This document shows positions 1-6,982 of a DNA stretch of 15,581 bases, piece after piece. The notes under the pieces are model-generated. The model was not told the DNA's origin and made no database searches. It worked only from the letters and a program-made list of their open reading frames with translations. Positions within the stretch are counted from its first letter, which is position 1; each line of letters opens with the position of its first letter. The position numbers and the translations under genes are program-made. Source of the stretch: an uncultured Muribaculaceae bacterium (GTDB lineage Bacteria; Bacteroidota; Bacteroidia; Bacteroidales; Muribaculaceae); assembly GCA_910586475.1 (NCBI GenBank), contig CAJUHM010000052.1:1-15581 (forward strand), in the 5' to 3' direction.

Positions 1-1
1 T

Positions 2-1000
2 CCTCTGTCGGAGGTCAAGGAGCTGAATGTGCCGATGTTCAATGTGACATTCGAACCGCGCTGCCGCAACAACTGGCACCGTCATGCAGGCGGTCAGATT
101 CTGATTGCTACTGCTGGCATCGGTTACTATCAGGAGAAAGGAAAACCGGCTCGCCGTCTGTATCCGGGCGATATCGTTGAGATTGCTCCCGGTGTCGAGC
201 ACTGGCACGGTGCGGATCCCGACAGTTGGTTCGCGCATATTGCTGTCGAATGTAATCCGGAAAACAATGAGGTCACATGGCTTTCTCCGGTTTCTGACAC
301 AGAATATATGACCGCAACAACCGATGCGGCAAATAAATACGCCGAGGCAAACCGGGTGCTGTCTCCACGTCAGCAGGCTATAGTGGCGATAGGAGCCTAT
401 ACAGGACGTGGCGATCTTCAGCATCTTGAAACGGCACTTGTTCAGGGGCTTCAAGCCGGAATGACTGTCAATGAAATCAAGGAGATCCTTGTTCAGGCAT
501 ACGCCTATGCCGGGTTCCCCCGTTCGTTGCGCGCGATCCAGACATTTATGTCGGTTCTCGACCGTCGCAAGGAAGCAGGGATAAACGACTCCATCGGCAA
601 AGAATCAACTCCTGTCCCCGACATGACCGATGCCGAAAAATATGAGCTTGGCAGAATGAATCTCGCGGAACTGTCGGGTGTTCCTGCCGATGCACCAAAA
701 GCCGGCTATGCGGTGTTTGCCCCTGTGATCGAAAAATTCCTCAAGGAACATCTGTTTGCCGACATCTTCGCACGCGACCTTCTTTCGTGGCAGGACAGGG
801 AACTCGCCACGGTATCTATAATCGCCGGAGTCGGCGGAGTTGAGCCAATGGCTGCGGCACACATGGGGATATCCCTCCATCAGGGAATTACACCCGACCA
901 GCTTTCAGCTTTGCTCAATATCATTGAAACAGATCTCGGCCCGGAATATTCAAATCCCTTGCGTCCCGTTGTCGATAAGTTCAAGGATAACGGTAAATAA
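2..1000 (+). CDS. Cupin plus double carboxymuconolactone decarboxylase-like protein (5' end cut off)
   Basis: The frame is open from the first bases of the window, so the true start lies upstream; the GTG at 29 is internal, and 332 residues are visible. Numbered from that GTG codon, residues about 1-85 form a cupin barrel with metal-ligand candidates His17, His19 and Gln23 (WHRHAGGQ) and His58/His60 (GVEHWHG). Two CMD/AhpD-type helical domains follow (about 105-185 and 235-310). Neither carries the CxxC of peroxidase-type AhpD proteins, so the protein resembles gamma-carboxymuconolactone decarboxylase-like proteins of unknown substrate. Such fusions are common in Bacteroidota, often beside AraC regulators, reductases and alpha/beta hydrolases; the AraC gene here is convergent. 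Family assignment is secure, the reaction is not. It may be a cytoplasmic enzyme on small aromatic or keto acids, but that is inference. Confidence 0.85.
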   Translation, partial: PLSEVKELNVPMFNVTFEPRCRNNWHRHAGGQILIATAGIGYYQEKGKPARRLYPGDIVEIAPGVEHWHGADPDSWFAHIAVECNPENNEVTWLSPVSDTEYMTATTDAANKYAEANRVLSPRQQAIVAIGAYTGRGDLQHLETALVQGLQAGMTVNEIKEILVQAYAYAGFPRSLRAIQTFMSVLDRRKEAGINDSIGKESTPVPDMTDAEKYELGRMNLAELSGVPADAPKAGYAVFAPVIEKFLKEHLFADIFARDLLSWQDRELATVSIIAGVGGVEPMAAAHMGISLHQGITPDQLSALLNIIETDLGPEYSNPLRPVVDKFKDNGK

Positions 1001-1017
1001 ACAATAAACCGGGATAA

Positions 1018-1065
1018 ATGACAAAGCCACCGACGGAGACAGCTCTCGGCCGGTGGCTTTGTCAT
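1018..1065. terminator. Bidirectional hairpin between convergent genes
   Basis: A perfect 15-bp stem (1018-1032 with 1051-1065, ATGACAAAGCCACCG and its complement) encloses an 18-nt loop. It starts 17 nt after the cupin/CMD stop and lies about 95 nt beyond the AraC stop on the other strand. No long T-run follows directly on either strand; TTTTTT at 1085-1090 is some 20 nt further on. A weaker 7-bp stem (1130-1136 with 1148-1154) sits right after the AraC stop. I take the strong stem as a shared terminator. Confidence 0.65.
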
Positions 1066-1159
1066 ATTGGATATATTCAACTTAGTTTTTTGGGGAAACC
1101 GGGGACACTTGTCGCATCGTGGAGTGAATAGGAAACATTCCGGTTCTGTTTCCTTTAGG

Positions 1160-2056
1160 TCAACTGAGTTGCAGTCTGTATTCTCTGGGGGTGTTTCCGG
1201 TTTGCTTCTTGAAGAAGCGTGTGAAATGCTGTGGATGCTGGAATCCCAATAGTTCTGCAATCTGTTTTGTGCTTAATCTGGGGTCGAGGAGCGAATTTTT
1301 GGCATAGTTGATCATTTTCAGCTGGATATACTCCTGTGCAGTCTTGCCGGTTTCGTTTTTGACCAAATCGCCGAAATAATTGGGCGACAGGCATATTTTG
1401 TCAGCGAAATACTTGACGGTCGGGATTCCCTCTGTCACTCCTTTGCCGGAATCAAGGTAGTCGTCGAGCAGAAGCTCAAAGCGGCTCATGGCACTGTTGT
1501 TCAGTTCCTCGCGTGTGATAAACTGCCGTTCGTAGAATCTCATGCAGTAGTTGAGCATCACCTCGATATTGGACACAATCAGTGATTTTGAGAACCTGTC
1601 GATCGGATGCTGTAATTCCCGCTCGATTTTGTCCATATAATCCTGTAGTATGGTTCTCTCCTCTGAAGAAAGATGCAAGGCCTCATTAGAAGCATAGGAG
1701 AAGAATGAATACTGCTTTATTTTCTGTCCGAGCTGAGTCCGATGCAGAAAATCCGGATGAAACAGCAATCCTGTGGCTATCGGAGCCGGACCGTCCTCCA
1801 GACGCTGGATGCCGACAGTCTGTCCGGGAGCAAAACTCACGACAGTCTCATCATCGAAATCGTAAGTGGTCTTGCCATATTTGATCTTGCAACCTGTGGT
1901 GTTTTTCAGAAACAGTGCATAGAAGCCGAAATGCATGCAATGTGTGGACTGATGCACTGTGTCATCAAAATGCACTATGCCCACCAGCGGATGGCGTGTT
2001 TCAAAACCAAAATACCGGTTATACTTTTCTATGGAGTCTGCCTCGTATATTTCCAT
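1160..2056 (-). CDS. AraC-family transcriptional regulator
   Basis: This is a 298-residue DNA-binding regulator. An N-terminal cupin-like sensing domain covers about residues 20-110, a helical linker about 130-200, and a C-terminal double helix-turn-helix about 210-295. The second HTH has the typical family end (TKQIAELLGFQHPQHFTRFFKKQTG, residues about 263-287, then PREYR). I chose the ATG at 2056, which has AAGGAAAT just upstream, over the ATG at 2092: a consensus Bacteroidota promoter has its -7 box at 2074-2081, so a message from it could not include the earlier codon. The gene is divergent from the acetyltransferase/hydrolase operon, which is its likeliest target. The effector is unknown; a small carbohydrate or aromatic compound would fit the neighbours, but that is inference. 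Confidence 0.9.
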   Translation of the reverse strand: MEIYEADSIEKYNRYFGFETRHPLVGIVHFDDTVHQSTHCMHFGFYALFLKNTTGCKIKYGKTTYDFDDETVVSFAPGQTVGIQRLEDGPAPIATGLLFHPDFLHRTQLGQKIKQYSFFSYASNEALHLSSEERTILQDYMDKIERELQHPIDRFSKSLIVSNIEVMLNYCMRFYERQFITREELNNSAMSRFELLLDDYLDSGKGVTEGIPTVKYFADKICLSPNYFGDLVKNETGKTAQEYIQLKMINYAKNSLLDPRLSTKQIAELLGFQHPQHFTRFFKKQTGNTPREYRLQLS

Positions 2057-2073
2057 GTTAATTTCCTTTTTTG

Positions 2074-2104
2074 CAAAATTACCAATAAACATTGGAAACG
2101 CAAT
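2074..2104 (-). promoter_or_regulatory. Bacteroidota-type promoter of the AraC gene
   Basis: Read on the minus strand, ATTG (2104-2101), a 19-nt spacer and TAATTTTG (2081-2074) match the Bacteroidota primary-sigma consensus TTTG-N19-21-TAnnTTTG. Predicted transcription start is near 2070, giving a leader of about 13 nt that contains AAGGAAAT. This placement decides the start codon of the regulator. Confidence 0.7.
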
Positions 2105-2140
2105 CGCCCGAAAGGCTGAATATGCAATTTGGGTACTGAA

Positions 2141-2209
2141 TTCTGTAATCCTGGTATGGTCTGTCTGTCAGATAAATGGTGCGATTTGAAGCTTCCGTAA
2201 TCGGGGTAT
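2141..2209. promoter_or_regulatory. Two 17-bp direct repeats, putative AraC operator
   Basis: TTCTGTAATCCTGGTAT (2141-2157) and TTCCGTAATCGGGGTAT (2193-2209) agree at 14 of 17 positions. They are 52 bp apart start to start, close to five helical turns, so they lie on the same face. They sit in the regulator/operon gap between the two outward promoters, with the proximal copy about 20 bp from the weak -33 region of the acetyltransferase promoter. Direct-repeat half-sites are typical of AraC-family operators. That this regulator binds here is inference. Confidence 0.5.
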
Positions 2210-2227
2210 CTCCGTGCGTAAGATTGG

Positions 2228-2260
2228 TTGTTTTATTTACGGAATCACGTGGTAATTTTG
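2228..2260 (+). promoter_or_regulatory. Probable promoter of the acetyltransferase-hydrolase operon
   Basis: TAATTTTG at 2253-2260 fits the -7 consensus TAnnTTTG exactly. The -33 region is poor (TTGT at 2228-2231, 21 nt away). A strong -7 with a weak -33 is what an activator-dependent promoter would show, and the direct repeats lie just upstream. Predicted start is near 2264-2267, leaving a leader of under 20 nt without a clear Shine-Dalgarno sequence. Confidence 0.5.
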
Positions 2261-2282
2261 CATCGATAAAACAAGCTCAGTT

Positions 2283-2852
2283 ATGACCGAATCTGAATTT
2301 TTAAAAAGCGCCGCATCCGGCGAAACAATAGTGTCCGGTTCAAAGACTCATGAGGTCATGCACCGCATGAGCCGGAACGCATTGCGACTTACATCAAAGT
2401 TGAACGGCTCCTATCATACCCCGGAAGAGATCATTGATATAATGTCTGACTTGACGGGAAAGGCGCTTGACAGCGGTTTCGGTATGTTCCCCCCGTTCTA
2501 TACCGACTGCGGCAGAAATATCACCATCGGAAAAAACACGTTTATAAATATGGGGTGCACTTTTCAGGACTGGGGAGGCATAACAATCGGTGACGAATGT
2601 CTGATAGGGCATAACTGTACTATCTGCACAGTGAATCACGATAAGAATCCAGCATCCCGCGGAAATATGACCTGCCGACCGGTCACGATAGGCAACCGTG
2701 TATGGATTGGTGCGAATGTGACTATTCTCCCGGGAGTGACAATCGGCGATGGCGCGATAATCGGAGCTGGCGCAGTGGTGACAAAAGACATCGGCCCGGA
2801 AACAACAGCAGCAGGAATACCGGCTAAGGAAATCAACAGGATAAACAAATGA
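2283..2852 (+). CDS. Maltose/galactoside-type sugar O-acetyltransferase (hexapeptide repeat)
   Basis: This 189-residue protein is near the usual family length for maltose/galactoside acetyltransferases (Maa/LacA). An N-terminal helical segment (1-65) precedes a left-handed beta helix (about 75-175) built of hexapeptide repeats such as ITIGDE, VTIGNR and VTIGDG. His119 in TVNHD is at the position of the family's catalytic His, and PVTIGNRVWIGANVTILPG (133-151) is the acetyl-CoA and trimer signature. The expected reaction is transfer of acetyl from acetyl-CoA to a sugar hydroxyl in the cytoplasm as a homotrimer; the acceptor cannot be read from sequence. Its stop overlaps the start of the following hydrolase by 4 nt, so the two are translationally coupled. 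Confidence 0.88.
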   Translation: MTESEFLKSAASGETIVSGSKTHEVMHRMSRNALRLTSKLNGSYHTPEEIIDIMSDLTGKALDSGFGMFPPFYTDCGRNITIGKNTFINMGCTFQDWGGITIGDECLIGHNCTICTVNHDKNPASRGNMTCRPVTIGNRVWIGANVTILPGVTIGDGAIIGAGAVVTKDIGPETTAAGIPAKEINRINK

Positions 2853-3940
2853 ATAAAATAACTCTAACCATGATATTTGCCTCATTCATGACGGCGAATC
2901 TATCAGCAAATGAACCAACAGAGATGAACGACAAAGATAACATTATCAAGACTGAAACGTTGACTCTGACAACGGAATGGGACAAGACTTTTCCCAAAAG
3001 CAATAAGGTTGCGCATGACAAGGTCACTTTCGTCAACCGGTATGGAATAACCCTTGCCGCAGACCTCTATGTTCCGCACAACGCAAGCGGAAAGCTGCCT
3101 GCGATTGCTGTCAGCGGCCCGTTCGGAGCTGTAAAGGAACAGGTGTCCGGACGATACGCACAGGAACTGGCCGAAAGGGGATTTCTTACGATCGCCTTCG
3201 ATCCCTCCTATACCGGAGAGAGCGGTGGCACTCCCAGATTCGTCGCCTCGCCGGACATCAATACCGAAGATTTCAGTGCGGCTGTTGATTATCTGACCAC
3301 ACGCAATGATGTGGATGCGGATAAGATAGGTGTGATCGGCATCTGCGGCTGGGGTGGCTTTGCAGTCAATGCCGCCGCCGGTGACCCACGGATTAAGGCG
3401 ACCGTCGCATCCACGATGTATGACATGAGCCGTGTCAATGCCAACGGATATTTTGATTCGGCTGACGCTGGCCAAAGGATCGAACTCCGCAGGCAACTTT
3501 CCCGTCAACGCACAGAAGATGCCAGAAACGGATATTATGCACTCGGAGGCGGCGTCGTTGACCCGCTCCCGGATGACGCCCCGCAGTTTGTGAAAGACTA
3601 CTACGATTATTACAAGACTCCGAGAGGCTATCACAAACGCTCTCTCAACTCCAACGGCGGCTTCAACAAGACATCCCCCTGGCCGTTCCTGAATCTTCCG
3701 CTTATGACATATGCCGATGAAATCGAAAGTGCGGTAATGCTTGTCCACGGAGAAAAGGCTCATTCGCTCTATTTCAGCAACGACGCATACAAAAAGCTGA
3801 CAGAAAGGTGGAAGCCCGGAACTCCCAATAACAAGATCCTGCATGTCGTTTCGGGAGCGAGCCACACCGATCTCTATGACAGAATGGATGTCATCCCCTT
3901 TGATGAGATAGAACTGTTCTTCAAAGAATACATGAAATGA
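2849..3940 (+). CDS. Exported alpha/beta hydrolase with a Cys-type nucleophile elbow
   Basis: This 363-residue protein starts with a short signal peptide (1-20, likely cut after ANLSA), so it should act in the periplasm or outside. The alpha/beta-hydrolase core has an oxyanion-side segment near AVSGPFG (87-93), a nucleophile elbow GICGWGG at 164-170 with Cys166 where most relatives of the fold have Ser, and a C-terminal catalytic His339 in GASHTDLYD. HGEKAHS (300-306) is near the expected acid. A Cys nucleophile recalls dienelactone hydrolase, but exported Bacteroidota members of this group have no firm substrate known to me. It begins inside the acetyltransferase stop (ATGA overlap) and ends just before a strong terminator. 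De-esterification of an acylated glycan or peptide is plausible but unproven. Confidence 0.82.
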   Translation: MNKITLTMIFASFMTANLSANEPTEMNDKDNIIKTETLTLTTEWDKTFPKSNKVAHDKVTFVNRYGITLAADLYVPHNASGKLPAIAVSGPFGAVKEQVSGRYAQELAERGFLTIAFDPSYTGESGGTPRFVASPDINTEDFSAAVDYLTTRNDVDADKIGVIGICGWGGFAVNAAAGDPRIKATVASTMYDMSRVNANGYFDSADAGQRIELRRQLSRQRTEDARNGYYALGGGVVDPLPDDAPQFVKDYYDYYKTPRGYHKRSLNSNGGFNKTSPWPFLNLPLMTYADEIESAVMLVHGEKAHSLYFSNDAYKKLTERWKPGTPNNKILHVVSGASHTDLYDRMDVIPFDEIELFFKEYMK

Positions 3941-4037
3941 TTTTCCGGATTTAATCAATGATAGTGGCAGTGGTGTCACTGACGGCCTGAGCATCCTGCA
4001 CCAAGGGGAATACCCGCGGTTAAGGTCATGGGCAGAA

Positions 4038-4088
4038 AAATATCTGGCGTCGGTCAAAATTTCGAATTTTGATCGGCGCCAGATATTT
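4038..4088. terminator. Long 24-bp hairpin, terminator of the acetyltransferase-hydrolase operon
   Basis: Positions 4038-4061 pair fully with 4065-4088 (24 bp including two G-U wobbles) around a 3-nt loop. On the plus strand CATTTTTCTATAG follows, giving a T-run about 2 nt past the stem. The stem is much longer than a usual intrinsic terminator, and it lies about 100 nt after the hydrolase stop. The 3941-4037 stretch before it holds no gene that I can support. Confidence 0.75.
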
Positions 4089-4555
4089 CATTTTTCTATA
4101 GTAGAAAAAATATTGTGGGGGGAACGGGGTCTTCGAATCGTTTTCTGCAAAGCGATCCCGGTAGATTGTTCGATTTCTGACTTGTTTTCTATGGTTTAGG
4201 ATCATCTGCTGCTATGTTGCCGCAGAGGTCCGGATTCAAGTCTCGTCGGGAATAGATTGCGGTCTCAGCGAGAATGTTTTTTTCTCAGGTGATAGATTAC
4301 GGAGGAGGTGTCTCTCTATAAAAAAGACTTCTAACTATACCGTATACACAACATGACACTGAAATTCCTGAATATATACCGAAATTATGCTGCAGACAAT
4401 CCGCAAGTCTGTTTTAGACTGAAAACGGCTGTTGAACGAGTGGATATGAGTGAAGAATTTCAATAGCTAACTGGCTGAAAAGGATTACTTCACATGGGTT
4501 ACAAACCTTTGAATAGTTCCATAAGAATGTAAATAAATCTAAAAATTCACATTTT
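4089..4555. other. Gene-poor intergenic region upstream of the sigma factor
   Basis: No convincing gene lies here. It contains a GGAGGAGGTG at about 4302-4311 with no usable frame behind it (8 codons from the GTG), a short open frame (4353-4466, listed separately), and a TTTG at 4508-4511 with TAAATAAA 18 nt downstream, which is only a poor match to the Bacteroidota promoter. It may be a long leader or regulatory region for the sigma factor, or decayed sequence. Confidence 0.4.
4353..4466 (+). CDS. Possible small protein of 37 residues, unrecognised
   Basis: An ATG-to-TAG frame of 37 codons begins MTLKFLNIYRNYAADN and ends DMSEEFQ, bounded upstream by an in-frame TAA at 4332. Composition looks protein-like (aromatic and charged residues well mixed), but there is no clear ribosome site or promoter and I do not recognise a family. 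It could be a small protein, a leader peptide or the remnant of a longer gene. A frame of this length also occurs readily by chance. Confidence 0.2.
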   Translation: MTLKFLNIYRNYAADNPQVCFRLKTAVERVDMSEEFQ

Positions 4556-5131
4556 ATGGAAACTAAACCGAATTTAGGGACACCGAACCGACAAGACGTT
4601 GTTTATATAGAGGCTCTCAAGACAGGGGACAGCAAAATCTGCCATCAGTTTTTCTACCATGAAATCGGAGGGATACTCCATAAGATCAGAATAGAGATTT
4701 TCAGTGGATTGATTGAATTCGACGAGATGGTCAGCGAGCTTTATCTTTTCCTTTCGCGAAGCGACTGGTCGAAGCTCAACGGGTTTGACGGGCGAAACGG
4801 CTGCAGACTGCGAACGTGGATGATCCCTGTTGCGTGGCGCTTCTTTATCAGCGCGCGCGAACGGCTTGTGTGTAACAACGGAGACGCCCATAAGGCGGTT
4901 TCGGATGTTGATGCCTTTCAGGACGATCTGCATATTCAGATTGCCATAGACGTCAACGCTGTGCTTGCGCGTATGCCTAACCGGCGTTATGCGAATATAA
5001 TCCGTCAGCTGCTCGTTGAGGGTTACAGTGCACAGGATCTGGCGGAGATGTTTGACATGCGGGTGGAGAATATCTATAATCTGAAGCACCGTGCTATCGC
5101 GCAGTTCATTGCGTACTATGGACGGAGATAG
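4556..5131 (+). CDS. ECF-like sigma-70 family RNA polymerase sigma factor
   Basis: This 191-residue protein has the two-domain layout of ECF sigma factors. A sigma region 2 covers about 28-105 (FDEMVSELYLFLS, then FDGRNGCRLRTWMIPVAWRFF, the expected acidic helix and TW helix), and a sigma region 4 covers about 130-187 with a helix-turn-helix at about 153-180 (EGYSAQDLAEMFDMRVENIY). Region 2 is diverged and the linker is short. No anti-sigma gene (FecR-like or other membrane protein) adjoins it: upstream is a gene-poor gap and downstream a convergent peptidase. This fits the orphan sigma-like proteins that are frequent in Bacteroidales. The regulon is unknown. The ATG at 4556 is preceded by an A/T-rich leader without a Shine-Dalgarno sequence. 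Confidence 0.75.
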   Translation: METKPNLGTPNRQDVVYIEALKTGDSKICHQFFYHEIGGILHKIRIEIFSGLIEFDEMVSELYLFLSRSDWSKLNGFDGRNGCRLRTWMIPVAWRFFISARERLVCNNGDAHKAVSDVDAFQDDLHIQIAIDVNAVLARMPNRRYANIIRQLLVEGYSAQDLAEMFDMRVENIYNLKHRAIAQFIAYYGRR

Positions 5132-5151
5132 AGGACGTTGTGATTAAAACA

Positions 5152-5181
5152 AAATGCGCTACCCACAAGGGCAACGCATTT
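5152..5181. terminator. Bidirectional terminator between sigma factor and M23 peptidase
   Basis: A 7-bp outer stem (5152-5158 with 5175-5181, AAATGCG/CGCATTT) and an inner CCC/GGG stem (5162-5164 with 5169-5171) are separated by a symmetric 3-nt internal loop. On the minus strand the stem is followed by TTTTGTTTTAATC, a good U-tract for ending the peptidase message; on the plus strand TTTCC follows. Confidence 0.65.
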
Positions 5182-5247
5182 CCATTCCAACATTTATGCT
5201 TATGAATTTACACTCTGTTAAAGCTGTGTATCCGAGTGTAGGGTTGA

Positions 5248-6138
5248 TTATTTTCTTTTTCTGTTCGATTTTTTCGATGCAGATGTTTTACGTGCCGACT
5301 TTTTTGTTTTGGCAGAAGCCGTCAGAGCTGCTTTTTTCTTTTTTGAAGTGGTTGTTTTGGCCGTTGCTGAGGCGGCTTTGCGTTTCGGACCGTAGACCTG
5401 AGCGCGTTCATAGGATTTTTTATCGAATGTGAAAACGTCTTTGTGGGTGACGTGGTTTTCAAAGTCGATTATTGCTTCGGGATTGACGGGAAGCCCCATG
5501 AATCGTGTTTCGAAGTGGAGGTGGGGACCGGTAGAGCGACCTGTGTTGCCGCCTTTGGCGATCAGCTGACCGGCGCGTACGCGCTGACCGGGTTTGACGA
5601 GAGTGCGCGAGAGGTGTCCGTAGACTGTTTCAAGGCCGTTGTCGTGGCGAACAACGATATAGTTGCCGTAGCCTGCTGCTTCATATTTGACGAGTCGCAC
5701 TTTGCCGTCGAACGCTGAGACAACAGAGTCTCCGACACGCAGGTTGAGATCGACTCCGCGGTGCATTCTGCCGAAGCGTGCGCGCCATCCGTAGGGTGAT
5801 GTGAGTTTCCCGCGAACGGGTGCGACAAAACCTGTTACGTCGATGTTGTGTGTGGCGGGGACATCAAGTCCGGCGTAGGCATTGACTGACTGGGAGTTGA
5901 AGTTATAGTTGAATAATTCATTGTCCTGAAGCATTTCGCGCTGGCGAACGTCATTAGCAATGTTGCTGTTGATTTTAGCTGACTGGATATCGATTCCGGC
6001 CGGACGCTGGTCGGCAATCAAGGCGTTGTGCTGTTGATTGTGTGAAGCCGGCAGACGATACTGTGCGGAAGCTTGTTCTGATGCGAAGATTGCAGCGGTC
6101 AGTGAAGCTGCCAAGGCTATTTTCTTAATAAAAGTCAT
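5248..6138 (-). CDS. Exported M23 (LytM-type) metallopeptidase with Lys-rich tail
   Basis: This 296-residue protein has a signal peptide (1-25, cut after ASA), a low-complexity linker (26-100), and an M23 domain at about 101-225. Zn ligands are His126 and Asp130 (HRGVD) and His208 in HLHFE; His206 and His175 (YGHLS) are the catalytic histidines. All key residues are present, so it should be an active peptidoglycan endopeptidase rather than a degenerate activator. The last 45 or so residues are almost only Lys, Ala, Ser, Thr and Arg, like a histone H1 tail; such a basic tail may bind teichoic-like polymers, LPS or peptidoglycan, but this is inference. It lies 94 nt after ndk on the same strand with no promoter that I can see between them, so co-transcription is possible. 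Confidence 0.92.
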   Translation of the reverse strand: MTFIKKIALAASLTAAIFASEQASAQYRLPASHNQQHNALIADQRPAGIDIQSAKINSNIANDVRQREMLQDNELFNYNFNSQSVNAYAGLDVPATHNIDVTGFVAPVRGKLTSPYGWRARFGRMHRGVDLNLRVGDSVVSAFDGKVRLVKYEAAGYGNYIVVRHDNGLETVYGHLSRTLVKPGQRVRAGQLIAKGGNTGRSTGPHLHFETRFMGLPVNPEAIIDFENHVTHKDVFTFDKKSYERAQVYGPKRKAASATAKTTTSKKKKAALTASAKTKKSARKTSASKKSNRKRK

Positions 6139-6232
6139 GAAGTTAATATTGGTTTTATTTATGAGGGGAGAGGTTTTATCCGTTTTTGTTTGCTTTAACT
6201 GTTGAGTCAGATGATTTAAGGTCGGCTAATGA

Positions 6233-6694
6233 TCAGGCTTCGTCCGGTGCGTAGAGGAAACGGAGGTTCTGCGGAGTCCAGTCGAAGAGTTCTTCGGGGC
6301 GGAAGAAGCGGTTGATTTCAACTTTTGCGTCTTCGGGGCTTGAAGATGCGTGGATGATGTTTTCCTGTCCGGAGAGTGAGAAGTCTCCGCGGATTGTTCC
6401 GGGTAGAGCTTCGCGTCCGTTTGTGGCGCCTGTCATCAGTCGGACAACTCTGATTGCGTCGTTGCCTTTGAGGCAAAGTGCGATTACCGGCGATGCCATC
6501 ATGGAAGCGAGAATCCAGGGGAAGAATGGACGGTCAACGAGGTGAGCGTAGTGTTCGCGAAGAATTCTTTCGTCGAGCTGCATCATCTTGATGCCTTCGA
6601 TGATTAAGCCTTTCTGTTGGAAGCGGGTAAGTATCTGTCCGACGAGACCTCGTTCGATTGAGGATGGCTTAAAAAGAATAAGTGTTCTTTCCAT
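6233..6694 (-). CDS. ndk: Nucleoside diphosphate kinase
   Basis: Ndk transfers the terminal phosphate of ATP to other nucleoside diphosphates through a phospho-His intermediate and balances NTP pools in the cytoplasm. The 153 residues match the family length. The catalytic His115 lies in NIIHASSSPEDA (the common form is HGSDS), and the nucleotide-site segments TLILFKP (4-10), MTGATNGREALPGTIRGDF (about 87-105) and the final WTPQN are present. The start at 6694 follows an A-rich leader downstream of a consensus promoter. The M23 peptidase follows on the same strand. Confidence 0.96.
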   Translation of the reverse strand: MERTLILFKPSSIERGLVGQILTRFQQKGLIIEGIKMMQLDERILREHYAHLVDRPFFPWILASMMASPVIALCLKGNDAIRVVRLMTGATNGREALPGTIRGDFSLSGQENIIHASSSPEDAKVEINRFFRPEELFDWTPQNLRFLYAPDEA

Positions 6695-6737
6695 GATGGT
6701 TTTTAATTTTAATTTGCATTTGTGTTTTGCTGGTAGT

Positions 6738-6769
6738 CAAAGGTACGCACAATAGCCCGACCTGCCAAA
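6738..6769 (-). promoter_or_regulatory. Consensus Bacteroidota promoter of ndk
   Basis: On the minus strand TTTG (6769-6766), a 20-nt spacer and TACCTTTG (6745-6738) match the consensus fully. Predicted transcription start is near 6731-6735 with a leader of about 40 nt that is A-rich and lacks a Shine-Dalgarno sequence. The remaining gap up to recG (6770-6982) holds only short palindromes (for example 6831-6843) and no gene. Confidence 0.8.
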
Positions 6770-6982
6770 TGATTAGCTCTTTCCTCTATGCTTTTTGGAC
6801 CAAAGGTTTGCTTTGGGGTGGGAGTAATCTGCTGAAATTCAGCGATGTGCGCTCACGTGTAAAATTTGGTTAAATGTTGTATTTTTCTGTATCGCGACTA
6901 AAATGCTGAATATTCGAATGTTAAATTCTGTGACAATTGGTTTATTAACTTTACTCCGGTCTTCGCCCGATAGGGGAGGGGG

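Noticed and set aside
2057..2092. Upstream ATG at 2092 as the start of the AraC gene
   Set aside because: A consensus -7 box (2074-2081) lies between this ATG and the one at 2056, so the message would begin downstream of it. The 2056 ATG also has AAGGAAAT just upstream.
2903..4057. Long open frame (384 codons) on the minus strand across the hydrolase gene
   Set aside because: It is antisense to a well-supported alpha/beta hydrolase, shows no domain pattern that I recognise, and has no promoter of the local type; it follows from the codon bias of the sense gene.
4302..4311. Strong Shine-Dalgarno-like GGAGGAGGTG
   Set aside because: The following frame closes after 8 codons, so there is no gene to serve.
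6770..6982. Short palindromes between recG and ndk (for example CCAAAG/CTTTGG and 6831-6843)
   Set aside because: Stems of about 6 bp without a T-run; too weak to call terminators or operators.
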